Assembly (NCBI RefSeq): GCF_005938105.1
Contig: NZ_VCPE01000015.1
Location: forward strand, 92,507-156,506
Reading direction: 5' to 3'
DNA: 64,000 nucleotides
From: Brucella haematophila
GTDB taxonomy: Bacteria; Pseudomonadota; Alphaproteobacteria; Rhizobiales; Rhizobiaceae
The position numbers and the translations under genes are program-made. The notes beneath the pieces are model-generated. The model did no database searches. It saw nothing but the letters and a program-made list of their open reading frames with translations, and was not told the DNA's origin. Shown here piece by piece: positions 18,080 through 27,273 of the stretch; position 1 is the stretch's first letter, and each line of letters starts with the position of its first letter.

Positions 18080-18116
18080 AAAGGCGGCGAAAGATGCTTT
18101 CGTCGCCTTTGTTTTT
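18080..18116 (+). terminator. Rho-independent terminator of porin copy 2
   Basis: AAAGGCGGCGAAAG pairs with CTTTCGTCGCCTTT across a 3-base loop, then GTTTTT. It lies about 100 bases after the porin stop. Confidence 0.88.
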
Positions 18117-18244
18117 GCCATCCTTGCATTCAATGAAGAAACAGACCACCGATTGGCGGAGACGCCCCAATTGCAGCGCAGTGCTTTGCGTCCCATTCGA
18201 CCAATATCCGAATATGGTCCGCGCGTTGTAAAATTGGCCTCGTT

Positions 18245-18494
18245 TAGAGCGCGTTTCGATCTGATTGGATCAGATCTGCGCTCTAAGAGCCTGAATCAAA
18301 AAGCCGCATGTGTGTGCGAAAATGGTGATTTTCGAGTACCGGAGCGGAGCGTACTCAAGGTACGTGAGCACCGGAATGGAGAAAATCGCCATTTGCAGCC
18401 ACACAGGGCGACTTTTGGAACAGGCTCTAAGGCTTCATTTTAACACGCATCTTGTCCGAAAACTGTTTCACACTTTTCGGGATGCGCTCTAGCG
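18245..18494. repeat. Intergenic mosaic palindromic repeat of Rhizobiales type
   Basis: About 250 bp bounded by AGAGCGCG (18246 on) and GCGCTCTA (to 18493). Nested inverted repeats inside include GATCTGATTGGATCAGATC near 18260. AAATGGTGATTTTC is paired with GAAAATCGCCATTT around a GAGTACCGG...CGTACTC core (18322-18394). A right arm follows, CCGAAAACTGTTTCACACTTTTCGG. From memory, sequences like this last arm recur between genes in Brucella/Ochrobactrum genomes (RIME-like); it was not searched. Short open frames inside it are not genes. Confidence 0.7.
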
Positions 18495-18794
18495 TCGCCC
18501 GTTCACCCACTTAAGCCCATACCGAACGGATTATCGGCAGTAAACGCCCCGAATATTTGCTTAGAATTACCCCGTACCTATCTCGAACGTGATTCATTAT
18601 TATTACAATCAATTCTACAAATTCGTCTATTTAACTATATTATGCGATATTACTTATACTATATTATGTGATGATTTATTGTATAATCCACTCCTATTTT
18701 ATTGGTATCTGTACTTGTCATGACCAGTTCGAGCACTATCTGGAATACGGATTCGCCTCCCCGGATCATTCGTACTCGCAAAGGAGAAACCGCG

Positions 18795-19631
18795 ATGGCA
18801 TTTGTTCAGACAAAGGATGGAACTGAGATCTATTACAAGGACTGGGGTCCGAAGGACGCACAGCCGATCCATTTCCATCACGGTTGGCCGCTCAGTGCGG
18901 ATGATTGGGACAACCAGATGCTGTTCTTCCTCAAGGAAGGCTTTCGTGTCGTCGCGCACGACCGCCGAGGCCACGGCCGTTCGAGCCAGGTCAGCGAGGG
19001 GCATGACATGGATCATTATGCTGCCGATGCCTCGGCAGTTGTCGAACATCTCGATCTTCGCAACGCCATTCATATTGGCCATTCAACAGGCGGCGGGCAG
19101 GTTGCACGTTATGTGGCGAAGTTTGGCCAGCCGCAGGGTCGGGTCGCCAAAGCGGTTCTGGTCAGCTCTGTTCCACCCCTGATGGTCAAAACAGCCAACA
19201 ATCCCGATGGAACCCCCATCGAAGTATTCGATGGCTTTCGTTCGGCACTTGCTGCCAATCGCGCGCAATTTTTCATTGATGTACCCTCCGGTCCTTTCTA
19301 CGGATTTAATCGGCCGGGAGCGAAGCCATCGCAGGGCGTTATCGATAACTGGTGGCGGCAAGGCATGATGGGAAGCGCCAAGGCACATTATGAGGGGATC
19401 AAAGCGTTTTCAGAAACAGATCAAACAGAAGATCTGAAAGCGATAACGGTTCCAACGCTCGTGTTGCAAGGCGACGATGACCAGGTCGTTCCCTATAAAT
19501 GCGCTTCGATCTTGCAGGATAAATTGCTGCAGAACAGCAAACTGATCATCTATCCGGGCTTTTCGCACGGGATGCTCACGGTCAATGCAGACGTAATCAA
19601 CGCTGATCTGCTTGCTTTCATACGTGGATGA
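18795..19631 (+). CDS. Alpha/beta hydrolase, non-heme chloroperoxidase/esterase type
   Basis: 278 residues from the ATG at 18795, preceded by AAGGAG. Catalytic elements: oxyanion loop FHHGWPLS, HDRRGHGRSS, nucleophile serine in HIGHSTGGGQVARYV, acid in LQGDDDQVVP, and histidine in GFSHGM. Length and motifs match cofactor-free haloperoxidases and perhydrolases (cytoplasmic, no signal peptide). The true substrate is probably an ester or lactone and cannot be deduced. It stands alone between the porin repeat region and a strong terminator at 19637. The ATG at 18702 gives an implausible extension and was not used. Confidence 0.9.
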   Translation: MAFVQTKDGTEIYYKDWGPKDAQPIHFHHGWPLSADDWDNQMLFFLKEGFRVVAHDRRGHGRSSQVSEGHDMDHYAADASAVVEHLDLRNAIHIGHSTGGGQVARYVAKFGQPQGRVAKAVLVSSVPPLMVKTANNPDGTPIEVFDGFRSALAANRAQFFIDVPSGPFYGFNRPGAKPSQGVIDNWWRQGMMGSAKAHYEGIKAFSETDQTEDLKAITVPTLVLQGDDDQVVPYKCASILQDKLLQNSKLIIYPGFSHGMLTVNADVINADLLAFIRG

Positions 19632-19636
19632 AAACA

Positions 19637-19665
19637 GTGCGCGCCGGATATCGTCCGGCGCGCAC
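19637..19665. terminator. GC-rich hairpin terminator between convergent genes
   Basis: GTGCGCGCCGG (19637-19647) pairs perfectly with CCGGCGCGCAC (19655-19665). It sits 6 bases after the stop of the hydrolase at 18795 and 35 bases before the end of the convergent hydrolase, so it may serve both. The T-tract is poor. Confidence 0.65.
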
Positions 19666-19700
19666 CGCTTATAGATTTTCGAGCAAAGTTCATCGCGTTT

Positions 19701-20696
19701 CTAAGGAACGACTGCAATTGCCTTCAGAAGATCAGCATTGAAGCGTTCTGGATCCTGCATCTGCGGGCTATGCCCATAGTCAGGATAGGTGATCAGTTGC
19801 GAATTGGGAATGCGCGCCTGAGCTTCCTTCGCCAGTACCGGATAATTACCAAGTGTTGCCGCAAGTTCGGCATTCGCGCGGTTCTTGCCCATGGCCGTAT
19901 TGTCTTTCAGGCCAATCATCAGCACTGTCGGCACACGCAGCTTGTCAAACTCATGGACAACAGGCTGGTTAAACACCATGTCGGCGGTCAAAGCCTGATG
20001 CCAGGCAACAATATTTCCGCCCGGGCCTTCATACATGGATGCCAGCATATCGACGGGGCGGTCGAATTCCGGTTTCCACGTACCGGCATAGTATGTCGAT
20101 TGCTGATAGGCCTTGATGCTTGCACGCGTCACCTTCAGTTCAGTGGCGTATAGCTGATTGATGGTCGCATTGGGCACGCCCTTGGCACGCCAGTCTTCCA
20201 TTCCCAACGGATTGACCACCACCAGCTTCTGGAGTTCATCCGGATATTGCAGCGCATAGCGTATGGCCAGCATCCCGCCCATCGAATGACCGACCAGAAC
20301 CGGCTTTTCAATATTGAGCGCAGTCAGAAGCTGATGCGTGTTATCCGCAAGCGCGTGCAAGCCATATTGATAGCGCGCTGGTTTCGTTGATTTGCAGAAC
20401 CCGATCTGATCGGGAGCAATCACTCTATACCCTGCCCCGGTAAGCGCCTTGATGGTGGTTTCCCATGTCCCGCCGCAGAAATTCTTGCCATGCAGAAGCA
20501 CGGCTGTCTGGCCGTTGGCGTTTTCCGGACGGGCATCGATATAGGCCATCGTCATGGCCTCGTTCTGGCTGACTATGGTTTGACGCTGGACAGGCCAACC
20601 ATAATCGAAATCACCAAGCAAAGGGTCAGCCATGGCAGGCGTTGCAACTCCCAACGCGATTGCCATCATCATCGGGATCATGGGTGATACAGTCAT
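19701..20696 (-). CDS. Exported alpha/beta hydrolase
   Basis: 331 residues from the ATG at 20696 (GGAGG seven bases upstream). A hydrophobic signal peptide ends near ATPAMA, predicting a periplasmic enzyme. Catalytic elements: HGKNFCGGTW oxyanion loop, APDQIGFCKS, serine in LVGHSMGGMLA, acid near GLKDNTAMG, and histidine in DYGHSPQ. The substrate is unknown. It faces the hydrolase at 18795 and follows another exported hydrolase gene (20921) on the same strand, separated by a 13-bp stem hairpin. The longer frame starting at 20792 would bury the signal peptide and was rejected. Confidence 0.88.
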   Translation of the reverse strand: MTVSPMIPMMMAIALGVATPAMADPLLGDFDYGWPVQRQTIVSQNEAMTMAYIDARPENANGQTAVLLHGKNFCGGTWETTIKALTGAGYRVIAPDQIGFCKSTKPARYQYGLHALADNTHQLLTALNIEKPVLVGHSMGGMLAIRYALQYPDELQKLVVVNPLGMEDWRAKGVPNATINQLYATELKVTRASIKAYQQSTYYAGTWKPEFDRPVDMLASMYEGPGGNIVAWHQALTADMVFNQPVVHEFDKLRVPTVLMIGLKDNTAMGKNRANAELAATLGNYPVLAKEAQARIPNSQLITYPDYGHSPQMQDPERFNADLLKAIAVVP

Positions 20697-20799
20697 CTGG
20701 GCCTCCAATTGTCTGCTCGAACTGCAACGATATCGATAGAGACTGGAGCGTTCCGAGCAAAAGTGTGAAACGGCTTTCGTACAGGAATGCATGATGGAA

Positions 20800-20847
20800 A
20801 GAGATCGAGCGGCTCTGGTTCAAACGGACAGCAACCGCTCGATCTCT
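20800..20847. terminator. 13-bp stem hairpin between two exported hydrolase genes
   Basis: AGAGATCGAGCGG (20800-20812) pairs perfectly with CCGCTCGATCTCT (20835-20847) with a 22-base loop. It lies downstream of the 20921 gene and upstream of the 20696 start, both on the minus strand. It could be a terminator of the former or an operator/attenuator for the latter. There is no T-tract on either strand. Confidence 0.5.
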
Positions 20848-20920
20848 ATCATCATCATGGCTTCATGACCGTTGCGTGGCTTGCCGCGATCACGAAACCG
20901 TTGGTGAGAAGCAACGCGTC

Positions 20921-21967
20921 TTACTTGTCGATGAAATCGGCAAGCAGCGCGTTAACTTCAGGGGCCGATTCTTCAAGCAGCCAATGGCCGGTATCCGGAA
21001 GAATGGTCGAGCCAAGCTTGCTCGGGTCCTTCACAAAGCGGGCTGCGAGCTGCTTCGGAAGAACATCATTCACACCCTTGGCCCCACTGATCGAATAGAC
21101 CGGGATGGTCAACTGCTTGCCAGCGGCGAGCAGAGCTTCATTCTGACGAATGCTATCGGAATGCGACTGATAATAACCGAAAGCCGCATGCAGGTTGGCG
21201 CGGGTCGAATAAGGTTCGATCAGCTCATCCAGCAGAGCCGGGGTGAAGGTATCCTTCTTGCCGGCATATTCCTTGATGAAGTAGCTCATAAACAGAACCG
21301 GATCGGTAGAGACCATCTTTTCAGCGATATCGCCGAAAGAGAAATAGCCAAAGTGCCAGCCAAGGCCCGGACCACGCGGCGTTAGACCCGGATAGGTCCA
21401 CATTGCCTTGTCAGGGATCGGCGAATCCATGAACACCACCTTCTTGATGATATCCTGGTTGTTCGCGACCATGGGGTAGGAAGCCGAATTGCAAAGATCG
21501 TGGCAGACATAGGTGAAAGGCTGATTGTTGGTCAGGCTCTTGATGGCGCCCAGAAGATAGGTGCTCATCTTTTCTGCATCATATCCTGCAGCAGAGGGTT
21601 CCGACTGGCCGAGGCCCGGCAGATCGATCGCGATGACCTGATGGTTCGCGGAGAATTTTTCCAGAGCCGGTTGCCACATCTTCCAAGTGGAGCCGAAGCC
21701 GTGCACGAAAATGATCGGATCGCCCTTGCCTTCGCCCCCACTCACATAGTGCAGGCGAATGCCGTTGGTTTCTACCATGCCGCTCTTAAAGCCTTCTGGA
21801 ACAGCATATTGTCCGCGTTGCTCCTCCTTCACCTTGGCCAGAGCCGCTTTAGAAACCTCGGGCGGCGTGTTAATGGAAGGCAGCATATTTTCCTGTGCCA
21901 GAACGGGCGATGAAAACAGCATTGTGGCGCTGAGCAATGCACCGGCAGATAGGATTTTAGAAAACAC
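20921..21967 (-). CDS. Exported alpha/beta hydrolase of epoxide hydrolase/haloalkane dehalogenase type
   Basis: 348 residues from a GTG at 21967, with AAGGAC upstream on the minus strand. The GTG start puts a clean signal peptide (FSKILSAGALLSATMLFSSP, then VLAQ) at the N-terminus; the longer ATG frame from 22195 would bury it and overlap the next gene. Motifs: IFVHGFGSTWKMWQ, then an HD nucleophile pattern in YVCHDLCN instead of the GxSxG of esterases, and the C-terminal histidine in PDTGHWLLEE. An Asp nucleophile points to epoxide hydrolase or dehalogenase-like chemistry. The gene belongs to the cluster transcribed with the flavin reductase upstream. Confidence 0.85.
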   Translation of the reverse strand: MFSKILSAGALLSATMLFSSPVLAQENMLPSINTPPEVSKAALAKVKEEQRGQYAVPEGFKSGMVETNGIRLHYVSGGEGKGDPIIFVHGFGSTWKMWQPALEKFSANHQVIAIDLPGLGQSEPSAAGYDAEKMSTYLLGAIKSLTNNQPFTYVCHDLCNSASYPMVANNQDIIKKVVFMDSPIPDKAMWTYPGLTPRGPGLGWHFGYFSFGDIAEKMVSTDPVLFMSYFIKEYAGKKDTFTPALLDELIEPYSTRANLHAAFGYYQSHSDSIRQNEALLAAGKQLTIPVYSISGAKGVNDVLPKQLAARFVKDPSKLGSTILPDTGHWLLEESAPEVNALLADFIDK

Positions 21968-22151
21968 GGTTTCGTCCTTTCTTGAGAAAGCCCGATTACG
22001 AATGATCTCGGGCGGAATGACCCGGCGTCCCTGAAGTTGCCGTATAAGCGGGACACCGATGCCAAAAAGGTTGGAAGGCGGCGGGGTCAGGCCGCAAAAA
22101 TTCATCGGCCCGGTTGAGAGGCCCGCGAATTCTTCCCGAAAGAGGGTGTGA

Positions 22152-23291
22152 TCAGGCGACGAGCGAGCGCCCGCTATAGGGCGGATAGTCGACATAGCCT
22201 GCGCGTCCGCCGCCGTAGTAAGTCGCGCGATCCGGCTCGGTCAGGGGCCAGTTGTTGCGCAAACGCTCAACAAGGTCGGGATTGGCGATGAAGGGCTGCC
22301 CGAAGGCCGCAAGATCGATCAATCCGGCATCGATCAGACGCTGCGCACGCGCCTGATCCAGACCGCCAGCCAGTATGAGCGCCGTATCCGGCAGCAATGG
22401 GCGCCATTGTTCCATCAAGCCATGGATCGCATCACTGACAGGGCGTTCGCCATAAGGCAGCTTAACCTGTCCAGATTGATCCATGACGTGAACATAGGCT
22501 ATGCCGCGCTTGCCGAGTTCCGCAGCCAGAGCCACATAGGTCTCTTCAAGGTCGGGGAAAAGCGGGTTGTCGTGAATGGTCCCGTAAGGCGACAGACGAA
22601 TGGCAACGCGGCTGGAGCCAATGGCGTCCGATACTGCATCGACGGTTTCAAGCACAAAACGCAGTCGATTTTCGATGGTGGTTGCCGAATAGATATCATC
22701 GCGGTCATTGACCAGCGGATTGATAAACTGTTCAAACAGATAGCCGTTTGCGCCATGAAGCTCCACGCCATCGAAACCGGCTTCCACCGCGTTGCGCGCG
22801 GCCTGCACGAAATCACCGGTCACCCGCTTCACTTCTTCAGTGGTGAGGGCACGGGGTTCCGAGACTGGCATGAAATCCGGCTCGCCATTTGTATTGCGAA
22901 CGAAGGACATTGCGCCCGTAGCAACCCGTCCCGTCGAGCTTACCGGTGCTATACCGTCTTCCTGGATCGAGCGATTGGAAATACGACCGACATGCCAGAG
23001 CTGCGTGAAGATGCGACCGCCTGCGCTGTGGACAGACTGCGTCACCAGACGCCAGCCGCGGATCTGCTCTTCGGTGAAAATTCCGGGATTAAAAAGATAG
23101 CCCTGTCCCTCGCGGGAAATCGGGGTGCCTTCTGTAATGATCAGTCCCGCTGTCGCGCGTTGGCTGTAATAGAGTGCGACCAGCTCGTCGGCTGCGCCAC
23201 TGAAACTCCGCGAGCGGGTCATCGGCGCCATGACAATGCGATTGGGCAGTGCCAGACCCGAAAGGTTAAATGGCTTGAAAAGGCTGCTCAT
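22152..23291 (-). CDS. Old Yellow Enzyme-family NADH:flavin oxidoreductase (NemA-like)
   Basis: 379 residues from the ATG at 23291 (AGGAGA nine bases upstream). It is an FMN-dependent ene-reductase with a TIM-barrel. Visible landmarks: NRIVMAPMTRSRS, the substrate-binding pair in GVELHGANGYLFEQFINP, the proton donor region, and the C-terminal phosphate site AFGQPFIANPDLVERLRNN. Family members reduce alpha,beta-unsaturated carbonyls, N-ethylmaleimide or nitro-compounds. It is divergently transcribed from a LysR regulator (114 bp between starts), the classical arrangement for regulation by that protein. Confidence 0.92.
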   Translation of the reverse strand: MSSLFKPFNLSGLALPNRIVMAPMTRSRSFSGAADELVALYYSQRATAGLIITEGTPISREGQGYLFNPGIFTEEQIRGWRLVTQSVHSAGGRIFTQLWHVGRISNRSIQEDGIAPVSSTGRVATGAMSFVRNTNGEPDFMPVSEPRALTTEEVKRVTGDFVQAARNAVEAGFDGVELHGANGYLFEQFINPLVNDRDDIYSATTIENRLRFVLETVDAVSDAIGSSRVAIRLSPYGTIHDNPLFPDLEETYVALAAELGKRGIAYVHVMDQSGQVKLPYGERPVSDAIHGLMEQWRPLLPDTALILAGGLDQARAQRLIDAGLIDLAAFGQPFIANPDLVERLRNNWPLTEPDRATYYGGGRAGYVDYPPYSGRSLVA

Positions 23292-23404
23292 GTTCTGGTT
23301 CTCCTGAACGGCGTCCATCAATTTTTCTCGAGAGATTTATATGGCCGTTGACGCAGCAGCAGAATGCGGCTTGAATTCGGAACATTACGGAAGGATTTTC
23401 CGGC

Positions 23405-24307
23405 ATGAAACTGAAACTGGATCATTTCGGCGCGCTACAAACTTTCGTTCACGCTGCCGAGAAAAGAAGCTTTCGTGAAGCGGGCCAAATTGTTGGCCTT
23501 TCGGCATCTGCTGTCGGCAAGTCGGTGCAGAAGCTTGAAGAGCAACTGGACGTGCGCCTGTTTCATCGCTCAACGCGCTCGATCACGCTGACGACCGAGG
23601 GAAAGCTGTTTCTCGAACGATGCCGTCGTATTCTGGGCGAACTGGAAGTGGCGCAGGCAGAGTTGTCGCAATCCTCCCAAGGCACCCATGGGCGCCTGAA
23701 GGTTGGTTTGCCCATTTCATCCACGCTTCTGGTGGCAGCCGTCAGCGCGTTTATGAAGGCTTATCCCGAGGTCGATATCGAGTTGGATATCAGCGACCGC
23801 TTCGCCGATGTCATCGACGAAGGTTTCGACGTGGTAATCCGCACGGGGAAGCCGAAGGACAGCCGCCTGCTTTATAAGAAAGTGGGAGAATTCTCCTGGT
23901 ACCTCGTCGCATCACCGGACTATATCGCACGATGCGGCGCGCCCCAGTCCGTCGCCGATCTCCAGAACCATCGCTGTCTCAGGCACCGTTATTCAGAAAC
24001 CGGCAAGATTGCCCCATGGGAACTGGCCGGTCAGGAGGACGACAACTCCAGAGCGCCAGAAACATTCACCGTAACGACGGTCGATTCGATTATACAATTG
24101 GCCCTGGACGGCAATGGAATTGCATTGTTGCCGAGCTTTGCTGTTAAAGGAAAAATACTGGACGGTACATTGATTGATGTCCTTCCGGGTGCGGCCAACA
24201 ATACGGGGATATTTTATCTTCTTTGGCCCGCAAGTCGCTATCCGCTGTCGCGAGTACGTGCTTTTGTCGATTTCGTTTCAAAATTTCTTACAGATGAACT
24301 CGCTTAG
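23405..24307 (+). CDS. LysR-family transcriptional regulator
   Basis: 300 residues. The N-terminal winged helix (FVHAAEKRSFREAGQIVGLS, ASAVGKSVQKLEEQLDVRLF) is followed by a periplasmic-binding-like effector domain from about residue 90. It is divergent from the flavin oxidoreductase gene and most likely controls that gene and the exported hydrolases behind it, responding to an electrophile. The ATG at 23405 fits the usual LysR N-terminus. Confidence 0.92.
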   Translation: MKLKLDHFGALQTFVHAAEKRSFREAGQIVGLSASAVGKSVQKLEEQLDVRLFHRSTRSITLTTEGKLFLERCRRILGELEVAQAELSQSSQGTHGRLKVGLPISSTLLVAAVSAFMKAYPEVDIELDISDRFADVIDEGFDVVIRTGKPKDSRLLYKKVGEFSWYLVASPDYIARCGAPQSVADLQNHRCLRHRYSETGKIAPWELAGQEDDNSRAPETFTVTTVDSIIQLALDGNGIALLPSFAVKGKILDGTLIDVLPGAANNTGIFYLLWPASRYPLSRVRAFVDFVSKFLTDELA

Positions 24308-24380
24308 ATAATGGAGTTTCCCAAGGCCTTAAAACAACGGCTGATACACAGGTCGTTATTCCGAAGAATGAGGGCCGTGT

Positions 24381-24633
24381 TCAGCATGCCTCCAATATCT
24401 CGGAAACTCCTATCTGGAATGCGGCAAGCGCCGCAACGTGCGTATAGTCAACCAGAATATGTGTCCAAAGCGCCGTGCGCTGCAAAGAATGGCTGCGTTC
24501 GCCCAAGAGGTTCGTCATCATAGGCGTGATCCTCGCCAGCCTTGTCGTTTTTGAGTAGCCAATCAATGGCTCCATTTTCGCGGGCAATAAAGCCATCAAG
24601 GATTACAGCGATGATTACGTGTCCGGTGACCAT
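24381..24633 (-). pseudogene. Dihydrofolate-reductase-like (RibD C-terminal fold) protein, N-terminal remnant
   Basis: From the ATG at 24633 the frame reads MVTGHVIIAVILDGFIAREN then GAIDWLLKNDKAGEDHAYD, a typical start of the RibD_C/DHFR-like family. It then runs into unrelated codons and stops at 24448. The next ~70 bases continue in another frame without family resemblance. Members normally have about 180 residues, so about two thirds are gone. It is likely a decayed gene between the LysR and IclR genes. Confidence 0.65.
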
Positions 24634-24790
24634 CTTCAACTCCTTGATTATACGATGTATAATCAAGCGGTATCTGGCCTATAGCAAAATCGCTCCATGT
24701 CGCTTGTGTGGATCGTTGCGAAAACTGACGATCCGCGCGTTCCAGCTAACGCTCACAGCATTGTTGGCGAAGGTTTCGTCGGGAAATTGC

Positions 24791-25603
24791 TTAGTCAAGA
24801 ATCCGAGTTCTAAAATCCTCGTTCCACGGTTCGCGAACTGAGATAGAGCCAGCAACGTTTGAAACCGTCTTGGCGAGAGCTTCTTGTTCGTCAGCACTGA
24901 GCGTCCCGCCGGGCCGAACAAGGTTGATGTTGACCGCTGCTACGACCCGCATGGAGGCGTCAAATATAGGCGCCGCAACGGAAATATCCCCTTCAAAAAT
25001 TTCGTGATACGTCGTTGCGATACGCGCGCTACGAACCTTGTGCAGCCGGGAAACGATATCTTCTCTGGTTAAAAGAGACCCGCTCGCATAGGGAACAAAT
25101 CTCACTTCATCGATGAGCTTCTCAGCTTCATTCTCAGGCAGAAACGCAACAATTGCTTGACCGATAGCAGAAATATGCCACGGAAAACTGGAGCCTAACG
25201 CGACATTCGGCGAAACCACTTCGTGGCCCGACGCACGTATCACGACAGTAATCTGACCTCGATCCAAAACGCCCATATTCACCGTTTTGCCCAAGCGATG
25301 ATTGCAGGCCAGAATATGTGGCGTGGCTCGTTCAATGAACTGATTTCCCCGAAGGTAGATAGATCCCATCCTCACAAGGCCTGGCCCCGGAGAATAGCGC
25401 CGCGTCGACGGGTCCTTGATCAGCAAACCCGAAGCTACAAGGGTTCTTGTGAACCTCTGAACAGCGGTCTTCTCTATGCCGGTCATGGATACCAGTTCAG
25501 TCAAACCCAACGTTTGATGGCCATATTCAAAAGCCTCCAGAATTTTCAGTCCCCGCTGCAGCGAGGTACTTTGCAGACGCGAGTTCTCTTCTGGTTCACT
25601 CAT
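24791..25603 (-). CDS. IclR-family transcriptional regulator
   Basis: 270 residues. The N-terminal winged helix (SLQRGLKILEAFEYGHQTLG, then LVSMTGIEKTAVQRFTRTLV) and the C-terminal effector domain (~90-255, with HISAIGQAIVAFLPENEAEK) match the IclR family. It is divergent from the 25824-34543 operon with 220 bp between starts, and a perfect palindrome in that gap is a candidate operator. Its ligand is probably the substrate or an intermediate of that operon. Confidence 0.9.
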   Translation of the reverse strand: MSEPEENSRLQSTSLQRGLKILEAFEYGHQTLGLTELVSMTGIEKTAVQRFTRTLVASGLLIKDPSTRRYSPGPGLVRMGSIYLRGNQFIERATPHILACNHRLGKTVNMGVLDRGQITVVIRASGHEVVSPNVALGSSFPWHISAIGQAIVAFLPENEAEKLIDEVRFVPYASGSLLTREDIVSRLHKVRSARIATTYHEIFEGDISVAAPIFDASMRVVAAVNINLVRPGGTLSADEQEALAKTVSNVAGSISVREPWNEDFRTRILD

Positions 25604-25790
25604 GGACTTCTTACTTTCGTGAAGGCGTGCCGTCTCGTTTTCAAGCTCAATTGGAGGCGGCTCAACACCAAATTCCTTCGTAATCTATTCTCCCTCTATC
25701 TCATTGCGCAGACGCCGCTGTCAAATCGATATTAAATAGATTGACTCCAATGGTGATAAATGCACTAGTAAGGCATATAACGCACTTATG

Positions 25791-25805
25791 TAGCGATTAT
25801 CGCTA
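25791..25805. promoter_or_regulatory. Perfect palindrome, candidate IclR-type operator
   Basis: TAGCGATTATCGCTA has two perfect 7-bp arms around a central T. It lies 18 bases before the ATG of the first catabolic gene, inside the divergent intergenic region with the IclR gene. A bound regulator at this place would block ribosome access or elongation rather than polymerase binding, or the transcription start is very close. Confidence 0.5.
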
Positions 25806-25823
25806 CTTTGGGATTGGACAGCG

Positions 25824-27254
25824 ATGGACGCCTCTGCTGAAAATATGTTTCTTTCCAAGCTTCGAGAGATCGTTGGTATCAACAATGTCCTGACGGAAAA
25901 GAGTGATCTGTCCGGATATGTAATCGATGCGCGACGGCGTTACGAAGGCAACACGATGGCCGTTGTCCGTCCCGCTACGACGCAGGAAGTTTCGGAAATA
26001 GTTGCACTTTGCAGCCAGGAAAAAGTGGCTGTCATACCGCAAGGCGGCAACACCGGAATGTGCGGCGGTGCAACCCCGCTGCTCAAAGATAGAGCGTCCA
26101 TTATCGTTGCGCTTGGTCGCATGAACCAGGTGCGTCACTTAGATCCGGCAAATAACACCATAGCCGTTGATGCCGGCTGTACGCTCTCTAGCATTCAAGC
26201 TGGCGCAACAGCAGTGGAACGGCTTTTTCCCATGTCGCTGGGTAGCGAAGGCACGTGCCAGATTGGGGGCAATATTGCCACCAATGCCGGCGGCACCTCT
26301 GTACTGCGGTATGGCCCGATGCGCGACCTGGTTCTTGGTATCGAGGCAGTACTCCCAGACGGCCGCATCGTTGATGCGATGAAAGGGCTTCGAAAAGATA
26401 ATACCGGCTTCGCGCTCAAACATCTCTTCATCGGGTCTGAAGGAACGATCGGGATTATAACGGGCGCCGTACTCAAACTGGTAGCCAAGCCTGCCAAAAG
26501 CTCTGTCGCGATGGTCGGCCTTGCCGATATTGATAAGGTTCTGGACCTTCTTCACAAGGTACAGATGGCGGTGGGCGACAGGCTGACCAATTTCGAAGTT
26601 CTCTCATCCGGCCAATACGAACTCGTGATGAACCTCCCGAAGGGGCTGCAAAATCCCCTCGCCGACCAACATGCATGGATAACCGTTATTGAGCTTACCG
26701 ATCCAGATTCCCAGGCAGACCTTGATGAGCTGATGGCTTCCATACTTTACGAAGCGATGGAGGCCAAGATCGTTGACGAAGCAATTCTGGCCAATAGCGA
26801 TGCCAAAGCAGAGTTGATTTGGGAAATCAGACATTCTGTGACCGAAGCAAATGTAAATGCTGGCCTTACTTTCTCGCATGACACATCTGTCCCCGTCTCC
26901 CGCGTACCTCATTTTGTAAATGATGTTCAAAAACTCATAGGCGAACGGTTTCCGGAAGCGAAGGTGGTATTTGTGGGGCACGTCGGGGATGGAAACATCC
27001 ATGCCGTCGTCATCTTGCCGCGTGAGCTAAAGACAGACAAAGCCGTCGTTGATGCGCTGGCAGCTGCCGTCAATGCAACAATTGACGAGGTGGCGATTGC
27101 TCTCGCAGGTTCGATAAGCGCTGAACATGGGATAGGCCGTTCCAACCGCGCGCGTCTCCACTCATATCTCGATGAAACCCAGCTCACGCTGATGCGAGGC
27201 ATCAAATCCGTATTTGATCCCGAAGGCATCATGAACCCAAACGTTCTCTTCTAA
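25824..27254 (+). CDS. FAD-linked D-2-hydroxyacid dehydrogenase (GlcD/D-2-hydroxyglutarate dehydrogenase family)
   Basis: 476 residues. It has an FAD-binding PCMH domain (~35-215, with VIPQGGNTGMCGGATP and GNIATNAGGTSVLRYG, then GSEGTIGIITGAVLKL) and a C-terminal FAD-oxidase domain. The metal/substrate histidines are in FVGHVGDGNIHAV and SAEHGIGRSNR. It would oxidise a D-2-hydroxyacid to the 2-oxoacid, passing electrons to the quinone pool or an electron-transfer flavoprotein. It is the first gene of the co-directional set, 19 bases before the NAD-dependent dehydrogenase. The substrate is unresolved; the operon context suggests a hydroxy-dicarboxylic or branched hydroxyacid. Confidence 0.9.
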   Translation: MDASAENMFLSKLREIVGINNVLTEKSDLSGYVIDARRRYEGNTMAVVRPATTQEVSEIVALCSQEKVAVIPQGGNTGMCGGATPLLKDRASIIVALGRMNQVRHLDPANNTIAVDAGCTLSSIQAGATAVERLFPMSLGSEGTCQIGGNIATNAGGTSVLRYGPMRDLVLGIEAVLPDGRIVDAMKGLRKDNTGFALKHLFIGSEGTIGIITGAVLKLVAKPAKSSVAMVGLADIDKVLDLLHKVQMAVGDRLTNFEVLSSGQYELVMNLPKGLQNPLADQHAWITVIELTDPDSQADLDELMASILYEAMEAKIVDEAILANSDAKAELIWEIRHSVTEANVNAGLTFSHDTSVPVSRVPHFVNDVQKLIGERFPEAKVVFVGHVGDGNIHAVVILPRELKTDKAVVDALAAAVNATIDEVAIALAGSISAEHGIGRSNRARLHSYLDETQLTLMRGIKSVFDPEGIMNPNVLF

Positions 27255-27273
27255 CATATCGAGGATCAAGAAA

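Noticed and set aside
18075-18492. Open frames of 60-122 codons downstream of the second porin
   Set aside because: They run through a terminator and the mosaic repeat and have no protein features.
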